64,000 nucleotides of DNA from Haliclystus octoradiatus. Taxonomy: Eukaryota; Cnidaria; Staurozoa; Stauromedusae; Haliclystidae. Where the stretch lies: the NCBI GenBank assembly GCA_916610825.1, contig OU744447.1:32260073-32324072 (forward strand), in the 5' to 3' direction. Positions 61,001 to 63,874 of the stretch are shown in pieces (position 1 is the stretch's first letter; each line of letters opens with the position of its first letter). A program made the position numbers and the translations under genes. The notes below the pieces were generated by a model. It was not told where the DNA came from, did not search any database, and saw only the letters and a list, made by a program, of their open reading frames with translations.

Positions 61001-63609
61001 TGGTTGGTTAAATTGGTTAGTATTTTGAAGCTTGTGTGCGTTTATAGCCGTATGCCCTTCCTGACGCCAACCTATAGTGCTCCGGCCAGGGATTGAACCT
61101 GAGACCCTGCGGGCCGTGGTCCAAAGCTCTAACCACTACACCAAGGCCGCACACAATGAACTTACAGACCACTTACCTAGTTAAGATAAGAGCAAAGTCA
61201 AAATGTTTCTTGTCCTTATCAGTACCCTCTTGTAAACTGAAAGCATAATTACAAGCTGATATAACACTTCTTGAAGGATTCTTATTTATGATTTGCAATG
61301 ATTTCTGAAATTAAAAAACAGAAAGATCAAGTTAAACCTTGATCTGTACAATCAAGTATGAAAAATTTAGATTGAAAATAGACTTTTAGAGTTTATAAAG
61401 GCTAAAAAAGACTGATATCCGACAAAAGACTGAGCAATTTTATGTCTGACGATTTTCAATCCAGCTTGTAACAGTTCACTCAAGGCCATATAAGTAATTG
61501 CTGATACGCATTTATACGATATACGCATACGAACAATTGCGTTGAGAGATTACAATGCCAAGAATAAAAAAATCATTCAAATTGATTGGATGTGGTGACA
61601 AGAGGTATTGTGTCGTATATCGGATTCTCCAAAAATCAATTGCAGGTACGAACTATCCGAAATCAGAATATAATCAAAATTAATCCGATACGAAATTTTT
61701 GATGACAGCCATGACATTCTACGGGAAATGTCAGGCAGATTCAATCTGGTCAGAAAGCTGAAAGTCAATTTAAATCTAATCAGATTCGGGTCAGATTTGC
61801 ACATATTTAGTGGTGACACTAGCCTGCGTTTCAGAAAGACCTTTTCTTTCTAGCCTATTGTTCCATTCTGTAGGATTTAGTTATGATATTGTTTATGGTA
61901 ACACGTCTTCCTGGTCTCAACAGTTGTGTATCTGTGTGAAGTGTTGTAGTTACGATGTGTTGAATATGTGATGTTGTGTAGTATTATAGGTATTGTGCAT
62001 GTTGTTGAAGTGATTGTATTGTTTGAGTGCATGTGATGCCATGTGATAATTAGTAATGTGTTGTGATTGGTGTTTCGTATTGTCATGTGATTAGTAACTG
62101 TTATATGTATGTTGCATGCCTGTTGTTTCGCCCTCTTGTTTGTTGATCGTTGTTGTGCGAACATCAAAGTTCATAACGTGAAATTAACTTGCGTGTTTTC
62201 TATCTCCTCCATACCGACCCAGTAAGAATCTTACACACTCACTACCAGTTTTTGATTGTCTCTTGCGAAGACAATTAACATGTTTTTATAAAGTAATAGA
62301 ATTTGGTTAATGACAGGAGACCACACTTCCTAGATATTTATTTAAGGATAAATTCAGTACAAAGATTCATTTTCTCTGCTAATGCCCGGACTGATTATAC
62401 AAATACCAATATTGTAAAATTCAGCAAATGGACTATTATCAACAGTAGATGATGAGACAAGGACAATGACGAGCAGACGCAATATTATAATGTTACAAAT
62501 TAAACTAATTATGCTTAAAAAACTTTCTCTTTTTTGAATCAATAATATTAAAAAGCTGCCAATCATACTCTTTGGAAAATAGTTGAAAGTAGCAGCTCAG
62601 CCAATCTATTTTATCTTGTATGCATTCTGTGTTGTGACAGTGGTCATTGCTTATTATCAACATAAAGGTAAACACCTACGCTTGGTTTTTGCATCAGAAT
62701 AAGTCTTGTGATAATGAAATTGATACGGACACCAAGAGATTGATCTTTGAATATTCTTGATGCCTAATAAAACAAGACACAAATCAAGAGATGTAAATGG
62801 AAATGCTATGTTCAGATGCAAGAATATCAACAAATCTTCCCAAATACGCACACCGGTATGCCACGTCGAATTGACAAATACCCCCCTAGTCACAGAAGCA
62901 TGTATTTACAGCCATGGCTGTTGGTACCTGTTGGTACTGCTCTCCCAATCAGTTCATCTACCATGATCAAGTGCATATGCCTACATTGAATTGAGAATCT
63001 CATGTCCCAAATATATTGTATTATTTGAGTTAGTAATTCACTCATTTGCAGCAAGCCAAATAATAAGTAGTTAGACTAAATTGTATGAAGAATTAGTTGA
63101 TAATCCAATGAAAATAAAGCGTATTTCTAAAGGAATTATGATTTTCATGTTATTCTATCGAAGTCTATTACTCGAAATCTTATTACTGTCTTTACCAAAC
63201 ACTTGCAATGTGATTTAAGCGTACTGTCTTTGGGTTTGAAAAAATATTTCAACAACTTGTACAAAAATTTGAGGTAGGCCTACATTTTGGTTAGGTAAAC
63301 AAATTGATGTAAGCTTTGACCAAAAAATGACAATTTTAGAATAAGATTATGGAACTGGTTTAAATTAAGTTTTAACAAAAACGAAGGTGTCACACTTTTT
63401 GGAAGAAATCAAAGTTTAACAGACAGTCATCAAGCCCAATAAAAAAGTGCATCTTACTAAGTTCATCAATGTTAAAACAAATCTTTCCACTTTGTCTTTA
63501 CCATGATACGCAACAACAGAATCATCAGCAATCACCATGGTTTCAACATATCGGTCTAATCCTTCTGGAAGTACTGCATCTTCCCTATCATCAGGGAAAT
63601 TTGTATTAG
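24960..63609 (-). CDS. ADAMTS: ADAMTS-type secreted metalloprotease with two MAM domains and PLAC (26 exons, 5' end outside window)
   Basis: Secreted zinc metalloprotease of the extracellular matrix. Exons join in frame for 4,022 bp, about 1,339 residues to a TAA stop. Domain order seen: end of propeptide, reprolysin protease with HETGHTLGLEHDG zinc site and GSVMAP Met-turn, disintegrin-like, central TSP1, first part of the cysteine-rich domain, MAM, rest of the cysteine-rich domain (CGICGG), spacer, six TSP1 repeats, second MAM, PLAC. The protease segment ([19 protein letters not shown]) and the CTAF / DGSTCARGK stretch resemble the procollagen N-proteinases ADAMTS2/3/14, so collagen propeptide cleavage is a plausible but unproven role. 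No vertebrate ADAMTS known to me has MAM domains. Signal peptide, most of the propeptide and any furin site lie beyond the right edge. A possible AATAAA (minus strand) lies at 24,653-24,658. The gene is convergent with the UBE2D gene. Introns carry most of the window's mobile elements. Confidence 0.93.
25692..25821 (-). CDS. ADAMTS exon 25: MAM-b, last third
   Basis: 130 bp, phase 0 to 1. Encodes [20 protein letters not shown] then SRKC and a Lys/Glu-rich linker. It is separated from exon 24 by an intron of about 3.9 kb, of which 3.05 kb is the gypsy insertion. Confidence 0.93.
25863..26022 (+). repeat. Tigger-like MITE, first of a tandem pair
   Basis: AGTCAAACATGTTATAATGG at the left, ATACAGGTTTCACTGTA at the right. 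About 20 bp before a second copy in the same orientation, inside the last-but-one ADAMTS intron. Confidence 0.8.
26043..26221 (+). repeat. Tigger-like MITE, second of a tandem pair (family description)
   Basis: Family of about 175 bp. Imperfect terminal inverted repeats CAGTCAAACCTGTTATAAC and its inverse ending TTTCACTG, with TA at both borders. The body repeats CACCTGTCTATAGTGGTCA twice. The TIR and TA target resemble pogo/Tigger-type Tc1-mariner elements. Non-coding. Eleven full or partial copies lie in this window. Confidence 0.8.
26387..26590. repeat. MITE with AGGAGCAAAATTGACC ends, copy 2
   Basis: TAAAGGAGCAAAATTGACCG on the left mirrors CGGTCATTTTTGCTCCTTTA on the right. ADAMTS intron, just outside the gypsy insertion. 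Confidence 0.82.
26644..26848 (+). repeat. 5' LTR of the young gypsy element
   Basis: 205 bp, TG...CA ends, identical by eye to the 3' LTR. Contains TATATGATTAATAAAACAG (possible AATAAA signal). Confidence 0.95.
26849..26860 (+). promoter_or_regulatory. primer-binding region
   Basis: TGGCGCAGTTAT directly follows the LTR, the expected place for a tRNA 3' end to anneal. It is shared with the related element at 3,845. I did not identify the tRNA. Confidence 0.6.
26966..29449 (+). CDS. gypsy Gag-protease-integrase polyprotein with internal RT/RNase H deletion
   Basis: 827 residues, one frame from ATG. Residues about 1-60 form a Gln/Met-rich coiled coil. Capsid-like helices lie at about 110-290. 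Two zinc knuckles at about 330-360 ([13 protein letters not shown] and [14 protein letters not shown]). Retropepsin motif [14 protein letters not shown] at about 400. Then, without reverse transcriptase, RNase H or the integrase HHCC finger, a Pro/Ser linker leads straight into the integrase core: [28 protein letters not shown] and [11 protein letters not shown] supply the D, D and E. The C-terminal SH3-like region is followed by a charged DKDKDKG tail. The related copy at 3,752-6,310 contains the RT that is missing here, so the loss is a deletion. It is antisense to the host gene. Movement would need RT from a complete relative. Confidence 0.93.
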   Translation: MANKNPTKADLEAEVVQLRQELANSSKDPMLLILQSVTDQQTKMQEVMMAQQQEMQKALAEAMKSQGESLTNAFKTMNMGTSTSNVHQGSSNSPANLQTAKRISMPKLKSPEGMKLIDFRDWEIRFNDYAAATRLHQECDLNARRGLLRSTLNEEWTKMWTQEIIKIKDTDDIAEIIKALKDYLRIHRHPLVDRRVFIQRDQQQGESVNNYYAALREIDEDCGYSTEDCPNHAIHREERLRDRVISGLMDSGMRQRVLETPLEKLSLKATLDICQNYEASRNVDDQLTEKSVNANRAMSAYKKQKFQKQPKQFQAAKNTGAKNTANDACGRCGTKHEKGDCPAINLECHKCKKKGHLQKFCFTKSQVSQNCIEISHISSHQENLIALQTTHGNHSKQINWLADTGAGCDAMGLQDLHQLMGANDVDFKPENEHLVGPNGSPLESHGYVILEIFRETHRYKAKVHILNEVTHPLLSRAGCIALKLIPKEWPKVPLQALSLGPPSSPKATHIVPTSKDSSQDQLNQPSQPLEPISQADAPTWPGQAIAMDLFSHAGKEYLVIVDRLSGWPEVYDLGRGGSNTDDVVERITQWSAKLGIAVNLESDGGPQFKSQDFQKFCQVWGIKHDPSSPYNHQSNGFAEAGIKSMKTLVKKTTPKGNINTKEFLEGLLEYRNTPKKDGISPAQRLFGRPTRTRLPVGPAIFCKDIREEINAADKKAITLRQKAKAYKDQHSKPLEDLLPGTVVLVQNPKTQQWDTVASIIEAYEGRHSYLVKTETNRLKWRNRRFLRPYQQDPAQGIDQGKDQDKDKDKGQQQSSTRIRRTPNWYQP
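29477..29491 (+). promoter_or_regulatory. polypurine tract
   Basis: CCGAGGGGAGGCA immediately 5' of the 3' LTR, the usual site of plus-strand priming. Confidence 0.7.
29492..29696 (+). repeat. 3' LTR of the young gypsy element
   Basis: 205 bp, identical by eye to the 5' LTR. Followed by the GCTGT target duplication. It ends about 30 bp from the donor of ADAMTS exon 24. Confidence 0.95.
29727..29986 (-). CDS. ADAMTS exon 24: MAM-b, middle
   Basis: 260 bp, phase 1 to 0. Encodes [40 protein letters not shown] and [14 protein letters not shown]. Its donor GTAATG lies only about 25 bp from the target-site duplication of the young gypsy insertion. Confidence 0.94.
30170..30480. repeat. dispersed repeat with AACTGGGACAGAAACTTTAA core
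   Basis: CCACAACGTACCAAAAGAAA, TCAACTGGGACAGAAACTTT and AAATTTGTTTTACAAAAAT recur in order, with changes, at about 40,140-40,390 and (inverted) 50,440-50,870; partial at 14,740-14,850. Non-coding family of unknown type. Confidence 0.55.
31241..31372 (-). CDS. ADAMTS exon 23: MAM-b, first third
   Basis: 132 bp, phase 1 in and 1 out, acceptor TTATGCAG. Encodes [14 protein letters not shown], then [13 protein letters not shown], the opening of a second MAM domain. Intron phases equal those of exon 12. Confidence 0.92.
31994..32172 (-). CDS. ADAMTS exon 22: seventh TSP1
   Basis: 179 bp. Encodes [38 protein letters not shown] and RSCILKNC, a complete TSP1. It ends in phase 1, the boundary phase of the following MAM cassette. 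Confidence 0.94.
32956..33144. repeat. MITE, ACTGACACTAAAACCATGAA ends, copy 1
   Basis: Left CACTAAAACCATGAAAAC mirrors right TTTCATGGTTTTAGTG. Body has CGGGAATATGGATGTTTTCA. Second copy at 59,628-59,833. Ends about 20 bp from the donor of ADAMTS exon 21. Confidence 0.78.
33166..33858 (-). CDS. ADAMTS exon 21: four TSP1 repeats in one exon
   Basis: A single 693-bp exon (231 codons) carries four consecutive TSP1 repeats starting [44 protein letters not shown] and [15 protein letters not shown]. All have six cysteines. The third lacks the core Trp (TFGAC in place of W..C). Acceptor GTTCATAG, donor GTAAGT. The rest of the gene is finely split, so lack of introns here is notable. Confidence 0.96.
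34075..34163. repeat. palindrome related to the Penelope-type repeat
   Basis: AAAGTCAAAGACTA...GTCTCCGTTACT and the inverse AGTAACGGAGACAACG...GTTGACTTT form an 85-bp hairpin around GAGTTCCGCGCAAAACTC. The CGTTACT.GAGTTTCGCG core is shared with 15,138-15,648. Confidence 0.65.
34544..34673 (-). CDS. ADAMTS exon 20: end of second TSP1
   Basis: 130 bp, phase 1 to 2. Encodes [28 protein letters not shown] and PCATK, completing the first C-terminal TSP1. Confidence 0.92.
35140..35315. repeat. CAGGGTCCGACAAAG repeat, copy 1
   Basis: ATTGTTAGATAAACGTTAGA through TTTCCAAGTTTCTGGACTTT to GTCGGACCCTG, nearly repeated at 57,908-58,064. A shorter element with the same GTCGGACCCTG end and inverse start lies at about 39,666-39,775. 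Confidence 0.7.
35827..35968 (-). CDS. ADAMTS exon 19: end of spacer and start of second TSP1
   Basis: 142 bp, phase 0 to 1. Encodes the last spacer strand ([10 protein letters not shown], like i.Y.y.vp) and [18 protein letters not shown], the first half of a TSP1. Confidence 0.92.
36429..36592 (-). CDS. ADAMTS exon 18: spacer, middle
   Basis: 164 bp, phase 1 to 0. Encodes [20 protein letters not shown] and [15 protein letters not shown]. The last motif matches the i.a.GP....l.v.l strand of the spacer. Confidence 0.87.
36860..38960 (-). mobile_element. Penelope-like retroelement, 5'-truncated, intact coding frame
   Basis: One long frame for reverse transcriptase and GIY-YIG endonuclease (37,090-38,946), plus a 3' flank at 36,860-37,089 with CGTTTCGACTGATTGACTTC and GCCATTCTCAAGTGAA, typical of Penelope element ends. 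Inserted in the ADAMTS intron between exons 17 and 18, same strand as the gene. No second long terminal repeat is visible, so the copy is probably truncated at about 38,960. Confidence 0.85.
37090..38946 (-). CDS. Penelope-like reverse transcriptase with GIY-YIG endonuclease
   Basis: At least 618 codons open. A stop (TAA) precedes 38,946 and no ATG is evident at the start, so the N-terminus is probably lost (family proteins are usually longer). N-terminal [20 protein letters not shown], then [29 protein letters not shown] and [11 protein letters not shown] palm motifs [29 protein letters not shown] and YVDDTLAI, with both catalytic aspartates present, then LPFLGI. C-terminal endonuclease [19 protein letters not shown] and [10 protein letters not shown], with the conserved Cys motif. 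Reads as intact from the first visible codon to the stop. Expression from the host intron is possible but not shown. Confidence 0.92.
   Translation of the reverse strand, partial: FTKHFYDIWAERAGAERYLPSDEKDITASTLKSIALNYCRLQGQKPPKSLLRAISSLKRNKNIVITKPDKGNGIVIMNKEHYNRLLMEASIDKRDKFTFVDPNKKRRGRPAKHPHPLLYKERMVNKCIKKILPEEIATKLCPKGSRLAHLYGLPKTHKTNLQMRPVLSAVGSYNFLLAKWLDDKLKPLAINSFTILDILNFSEEIRNVKFRKGSIVVSFDVSALFTNVPLLETIEILVTDAFSNNWFNEKYSLNLTPDDLRDLLLISTKDQLFQFDGELYEQSDGVAMGSPLGPLLANVFMSNIEKILSESNKLPEFYWRYVDDTLAIVNNRKEAENLLSILNAAHSSLNFTIELEENKNLPFLGIKMTNTGTEISTSVHRKTTNKGLLLHYQSHVDQRYKTGILKTMLHRAHRLCSSEADFNIECKVLFNIFSKLKYPPRVFNSILNKMLSNDFNSPVLPDDNLKYVSIVLPFKDQHSCDETRKELYRLNCKISVKFNAIFKSKKLNDDLRTREEKPDLLTQQCVIYHFKCGLCEADYVGYTCRHLYERIDEHNKSNLGTHVRQEHGISTDQFEKHFRIIKKCKNKFDCLVNEMLAIQELKPTLNVQGDSIRAKVFK
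39323..39403 (-). CDS. ADAMTS exon 17: spacer, first part
   Basis: 81 bp, phase 1-1. Encodes [20 protein letters not shown], matching the y..v..iP.GA..I.i.. opening of ADAMTS spacer domains. Confidence 0.88.
39465..39644 (-). repeat. Tigger-like MITE
   Basis: TACAGTGAAACCTGTATATA to TTATAACAGGTTTGACTGTA, TA borders. About 60 bp upstream of the acceptor of ADAMTS exon 17. Confidence 0.8.
39981..40132. repeat. MITE with CAGACATGAGAATT ends, copy 1
   Basis: CAGACATGAGAATT at the left and AAAATTCTCATGTCTG at the right are inverse. The body has AATAGCCTGAAATCT / AATAGTCTGAAATCC. Further copies at 50,252, 55,247 and 55,567, and a fragment at 61,371. Confidence 0.82.
40464..40584 (-). CDS. ADAMTS exon 16: end of cysteine-rich domain
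   Basis: 121 bp. Encodes KFGCD and [14 protein letters not shown], the family hallmark VGCD...DkCGVCGGdnstC, then the first spacer residues. Confidence 0.95.
41640..41818 (+). mobile_element. tRNA-derived SINE, copy 2
   Basis: GATGTGGTGGCTAGGGC (A box), GGTTCAATCCCTGGCCGGAG (B box), GGAAGGGCATCCGGCTATTA, ending GGTGAAAAAAAGCTGCATG. Its end lies about 12 bp from the donor of ADAMTS exon 15, antisense to the gene. Confidence 0.88.
41831..41961 (-). CDS. ADAMTS exon 15: cysteine-rich domain resumes after MAM-a
   Basis: 131 bp, phase 1 to 0. Encodes [18 protein letters not shown] and [11 protein letters not shown], equivalent to CxLyC...v.DGT.C....s.CV.GkC of the ADAMTS cysteine-rich domain. 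A SINE ends about 12 bp beyond its donor GTAAGTG. Confidence 0.93.
42717..42960. repeat. CAGT tetranucleotide microsatellite
   Basis: About 55 units of CAGT/GTCA with a few CGGC interruptions at both ends. Lies in the ADAMTS intron between exons 14 and 15. Serine/glutamine reading frames across it are by-products of the repeat. Confidence 0.95.
43165..43258 (-). CDS. ADAMTS exon 14: MAM-a, last third
   Basis: 94 bp, phase 0 to 1. Encodes [19 protein letters not shown] and VSLVAGKC, the terminal MAM motif (i.fEa.rG....gdIAiDDi....C). It ends with EE before rejoining the cysteine-rich domain. Confidence 0.92.
43504..43664 (-). repeat. Tigger-like MITE
   Basis: AGCAAAACCTGTATAAAACA to ACCATTATAACAGGTTTTAC; diverged copy of the family at 26,043. 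Confidence 0.7.
43868..44083. repeat. MITE with CAGGGGTGGTACCAG ends
   Basis: CCAGGGGTGGTACCAGAGGG on the left is inverse to CCTGGTGCCACTCCTG on the right. Single copy in this window. Confidence 0.6.
44161..44275 (+). repeat. repeat shared with 54,595-54,690 (inverted)
   Basis: CTCCACTTGGACAGATGCCA, GTCACATGATTTTA and GTCAAACCTGCAGGCTTG recur in inverse order and orientation, with changes, at 54,595-54,690. Confidence 0.6.
44708..44893. repeat. MITE with CAGTGGAACTCGCTTAAG ends
   Basis: ACAGTGGAACTCGCTTAAGT on the left mirrors CTTAAGAGAGTTCTATTGTA on the right. Probably another Tc1/mariner-like inverted-repeat element. Confidence 0.6.
45091..45362 (-). CDS. ADAMTS exon 13: MAM-a, middle
   Basis: 272 bp, phase 1 to 0. 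Encodes [38 protein letters not shown] and WIEAEIQV, the central beta-strands of a MAM domain (Y.yvE.S....g..A.L.SP......CL.FwYhM.G...G.L.v). Confidence 0.93.
45431..45605. repeat. MITE with AGGAGCAACATTGACCGG end, copy 3
   Basis: Same left half as the copies at 22,811 and 26,387 (GGTCGCTACGAGCTCAACTTG, AAGCTTAGCG). The right end is degraded (CAGGTCAAATTTAAG). About 70 bp upstream of the ADAMTS exon 13 acceptor. Confidence 0.7.
45677..47450. mobile_element. 1.8-kb DNA element with 16-bp inverted ends and internal tandem repeats
   Basis: TAGGGCTCCGCGCCGA at the left is the exact inverse of TCGGCGCGGAGCCCTA at the right; TA could be the target duplication. Inside, a unit of about 193 bp (TTTCAATCGTTCTATCTGGA...) is repeated about three times between 45,770 and 46,400. 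No transposase frame seen. Lies in the ADAMTS intron between exons 12 and 13. Confidence 0.72.
45770..46400. repeat. tandem repeat, about 193-bp unit, about three copies
   Basis: GAGATGCGCCTGTTGAATGA recurs at about 45,909 and 46,102, with a diverged third at about 46,296; the AT-rich GATTTTATTTTTATTTATTA segment recurs at matching spacing. Minisatellite-like array inside the inverted-repeat element. Confidence 0.75.
48615..48776 (-). CDS. ADAMTS exon 12: MAM-a, first third
   Basis: 162 bp, phase 1 in and 1 out. Encodes [20 protein letters not shown], then [16 protein letters not shown], the classic MAM signature (CxFE..lC.W......W......T.s.gTGP..DHT). The donor used is GTTGGT, which keeps phase; a nearby GTAATG would not. 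Confidence 0.9.
49850..50148 (+). mobile_element. LINE 3' end fragment
   Basis: The frame at 49,930-50,010 reads [17 protein letters not shown] and MCKNMLL stop, the usual C-terminus of CR1/Jockey-like LINE pol. It is followed by GCCTGTCTAGGCTTAAAGG and an (ATG)n tail, as expected for a LINE 3' end. Confidence 0.7.
50252..50403. repeat. MITE with CAGACATGAGAATT ends, copy 2
   Basis: CAGACATGAGAATTCAGATT to GAAAATTCTCATGTCTG; same family as 39,981. Confidence 0.8.
51560..51735 (-). mobile_element. tRNA-derived SINE, copy 3 (diverged)
   Basis: Inverse orientation: CACCAAGTGGTTGGTTAACT (tail), GCCCTTTCTGACGCCA, GGGGATCGATCCCA (decayed B box) and CCTAACAGCTACACTAAGAC (decayed A box). Older than the other copies. 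Confidence 0.65.
52178..52283 (-). CDS. ADAMTS exon 11: start of cysteine-rich domain
   Basis: 106 bp. KC closes the TSP1. [12 protein letters not shown] matches the DFREEQC start of the ADAMTS cysteine-rich domain, followed by [11 protein letters not shown], equivalent to the region before CxLyC. The donor GTATGT leaves phase 1. The domain then breaks off and a MAM domain follows in the next exon. Confidence 0.88.
52397..52450. repeat. fragment of the Penelope-type repeat
   Basis: CCGTTACTCAGAGTTTCACA then TTCATCAGATGGTTTACTAA resembles the inverted repeats flanking the endonuclease remnant at 15,138-15,648. Confidence 0.45.
52586..52649 (-). CDS. ADAMTS exon 10: end of central TSP1
   Basis: 64-bp exon encoding [19 protein letters not shown], the second half of the TSP1 repeat. 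It starts with one base completing a split Ser codon and ends in phase 0 before GTAAT. Confidence 0.9.
52715..52764 (+). repeat. fragment of the Tigger-like MITE
   Basis: TATAACCACTACCTCTATAA and GACCACCTGTTGATAGTGGT match the left third of the family described at 26,043. Confidence 0.5.
53221..53396 (-). CDS. ADAMTS exon 9: end of disintegrin-like domain and central TSP1
   Basis: 176 bp, acceptor GTTTGCAG, donor GTGCAAGC. Encodes WCLKGECV, a short linker, then the TSP1 core WSKWG...[16 protein letters not shown]. Confidence 0.94.
54031..54212 (+). repeat. Tigger-like MITE
   Basis: ACAGTCAAACCTGTTATAAC to TATAGGTTTCACTGTA; full-length copy. Confidence 0.8.
54352..54462 (-). CDS. ADAMTS exon 8: disintegrin-like domain, second part
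   Basis: 111 bp, phase 0-0. Encodes [20 protein letters not shown] and [13 protein letters not shown]. The spacing of CxxLWC and DGTxC is that of the ADAMTS2/3/14 group. The acceptor GTTTTAG just upstream of TTCAGA is preferred because it keeps phase 0. Confidence 0.92.
54915..55044 (-). CDS. ADAMTS exon 7: disintegrin-like domain, first part
   Basis: 130 bp, ends in phase 0. Encodes [21 protein letters not shown] and [11 protein letters not shown], the standard opening of the ADAMTS disintegrin-like domain (CLLd.P...LPG..Y...eQC...FG). Confidence 0.93.
55247..55390. repeat. MITE with CAGACATGAGAATT ends, copy 3
   Basis: CAGACATGAGAATTCAAAAT to AAGATTTTCATGTCTGA; same family as 39,981 and 180 bp from a sister copy. 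Confidence 0.8.
55567..55713. repeat. MITE with CAGACATGAGAATT ends, copy 4
   Basis: CAGACATGAGAATTCAAAAT to GAGAATTCTTATGTCTG; nearly the same sequence as the copy at 55,247. Confidence 0.8.
56112..57549. mobile_element. long-terminal-inverted-repeat element, 1.4 kb
   Basis: CCTAGCCTCATTCCATCACG at the left and the inverse CGTGATGAAGTGAGGCTAGG at the right. The inverted termini run about 150 bp (through GTGTGCCAGAAACCAAAAAT and GGTGTGCCCAATCACAGCGC). A second inner pair (AACACCTGGCTGTAACTC side) matches the element at 18,408-20,126. No transposase frame: non-autonomous. Confidence 0.8.
56714..56837. repeat. MITE nested in the long-inverted-repeat element
   Basis: AAAGGGTTACCACATACTCG and the inverse AGCATGTGGTAACCCTTTT bound a 120-bp insert that is absent from the copy at 18,408-20,126. 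Confidence 0.65.
57688..57831 (-). CDS. ADAMTS exon 6: second half of zinc motif and Met-turn
   Basis: 144 bp. Completes [18 protein letters not shown], giving the full HExxHxxGxxHD zinc site, then GSVMAP (Met-turn) and the end of the catalytic domain (YYWSECS). Acceptor TCATCAG, donor GTAAGTA. Confidence 0.95.
57908..58064. repeat. CAGGGTCCGACAAAG repeat, copy 2
   Basis: ATTGTTAGATAAACGTTAGA through CAAGTTCCGGACTTTGTCGG to ACCCTG; close to the copy at 35,140. Confidence 0.7.
58190..58295 (-). CDS. ADAMTS exon 5: first half of the zinc-binding motif
   Basis: 106 bp. Encodes [19 protein letters not shown] and [10 protein letters not shown], ending within the Thr codon at donor GTAAGT. The two zinc histidines and catalytic Glu of HExxH are here. 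The third histidine is in the next exon. Confidence 0.95.
58657..58835 (+). repeat. Tigger-like MITE
   Basis: ACAGTTTAACATGTTATAAC to ATACAGGTTTCACTGTA; full-length copy in the ADAMTS intron between exons 4 and 5. Confidence 0.8.
59192..59211 (-). CDS. ADAMTS exon 4: 20-bp micro-exon in protease domain
   Basis: Only 20 bases, flanked by acceptor CTTTTATAG and donor GTATGT. Joined to the neighbouring exons it completes the codons of RKSFGPSG, a segment conserved in ADAMTS proteases (RxxFGPSG). Without it the reading frame breaks (20 is not a multiple of 3), so its inclusion is needed for an active enzyme. Confidence 0.9.
59628..59833. repeat. MITE, CTGACACCAAAAACACGAAA end, copy 2
   Basis: Same family as 32,956-33,144 (CGGGAATATGGATGTTTTCA, TCATGGTTTTGGTGTTGGCA). 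Confidence 0.75.
60947..61152 (-). mobile_element. tRNA-derived SINE, copy 4
   Basis: Inverse orientation: TATTTATCATTTATCCACAA (3' tail), CTTTTTTTCACCGGGGTGG, ATGCCCTTCCTGACGCCAAC, GGCCAGGGATTGAACCTGAG (B box) and AACCACTACACCAAGGCCGC (A box and 5' end). Preceded by a T run at 60,917-60,945. Its 5' end is about 25 bp from the donor of ADAMTS exon 3. Confidence 0.87.
61177..61304 (-). CDS. ADAMTS exon 3: protease domain
   Basis: 128 bp, phase 0 to 2, acceptor TTTCAG and donor GTAAGTGG. It encodes the AC-Y...LQ region (equivalent to sFCxWQ) and [12 protein letters not shown], matching HyDxAILLTR of the family. Confidence 0.93.
61371..61450. repeat. degraded CAGACATGAGAATT-type MITE
   Basis: GATTGAAAATAGACTTTTAG and GACTGAGCAATTTTATGTCTG resemble the right half of the family at 39,981. 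It would lie about 70 bp upstream of the exon 3 acceptor. Confidence 0.4.
61870..62180. other. GT-rich low-complexity stretch
   Basis: Irregular TGTTGTG / GTGATTG-rich sequence on the plus strand, giving a Thr/His/Asn-rich open frame on the minus strand that is a composition effect. No gene recognised. Confidence 0.6.
62680..62763 (-). CDS. ADAMTS exon 2: protease core strand
   Basis: An 84-bp phase 0-0 exon between acceptor TTATTAG and donor GTAGGTG. It encodes 28 residues including [19 protein letters not shown], the SxG..I.I...RL segment expected between the first helix and the next strand of ADAMTS proteases. It joins its neighbours in frame and fills exactly the gap in the domain. Confidence 0.92.
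63458..63609 (-). CDS. ADAMTS exon 1 of window: propeptide end and start of protease domain
   Basis: Acceptor TTCTTCTAG precedes 63609 and donor GTAAGAT follows 63458. The exon starts with two bases of a split codon and ends in phase 0. It encodes the typical opening of an ADAMTS catalytic domain, [20 protein letters not shown], then a helix ending MNL. The upstream 18 residues are acidic propeptide or linker without a visible RxxR furin site. Confidence 0.92.
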
Positions 63610-63694
63610 CTAGAAGAAAATTCAAAAAATTATAAAATTGGTGGAATTAACAATCTTGTATTAAATTCATCATTATAAATTTGAGCTAATTACT

Positions 63695-63874
63695 CAGGTG
63701 AAACCTGTATATAACAGCCAGCTATTAGAGGTAGATAAATTGACCATTATAGACAGGTGGCCTTTATACACAGGTTTGATTCAATAGAAAATACTATTTT
63801 AAACATTGCAAGAGTGACCATTATAGACAGGTGGCCGCTGTTTAGAGGTGGCCGTTATAGCAGGTTTAACTGTA
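63695..63874 (-). repeat. Tigger-like MITE
   Basis: CAGGTGAAACCTGTATATAA to TAGCAGGTTTAACTGTA; full-length copy about 85 bp upstream of the acceptor of the first visible ADAMTS exon. Confidence 0.8.

Noticed and set aside
62354..62566. Minus-strand frame reading [13 protein letters not shown], resembling the missing protease strand
   Set aside because: No splice borders in the right phase. A better exon with correct phases and the SLG..INF motif lies at 62,680-62,763.
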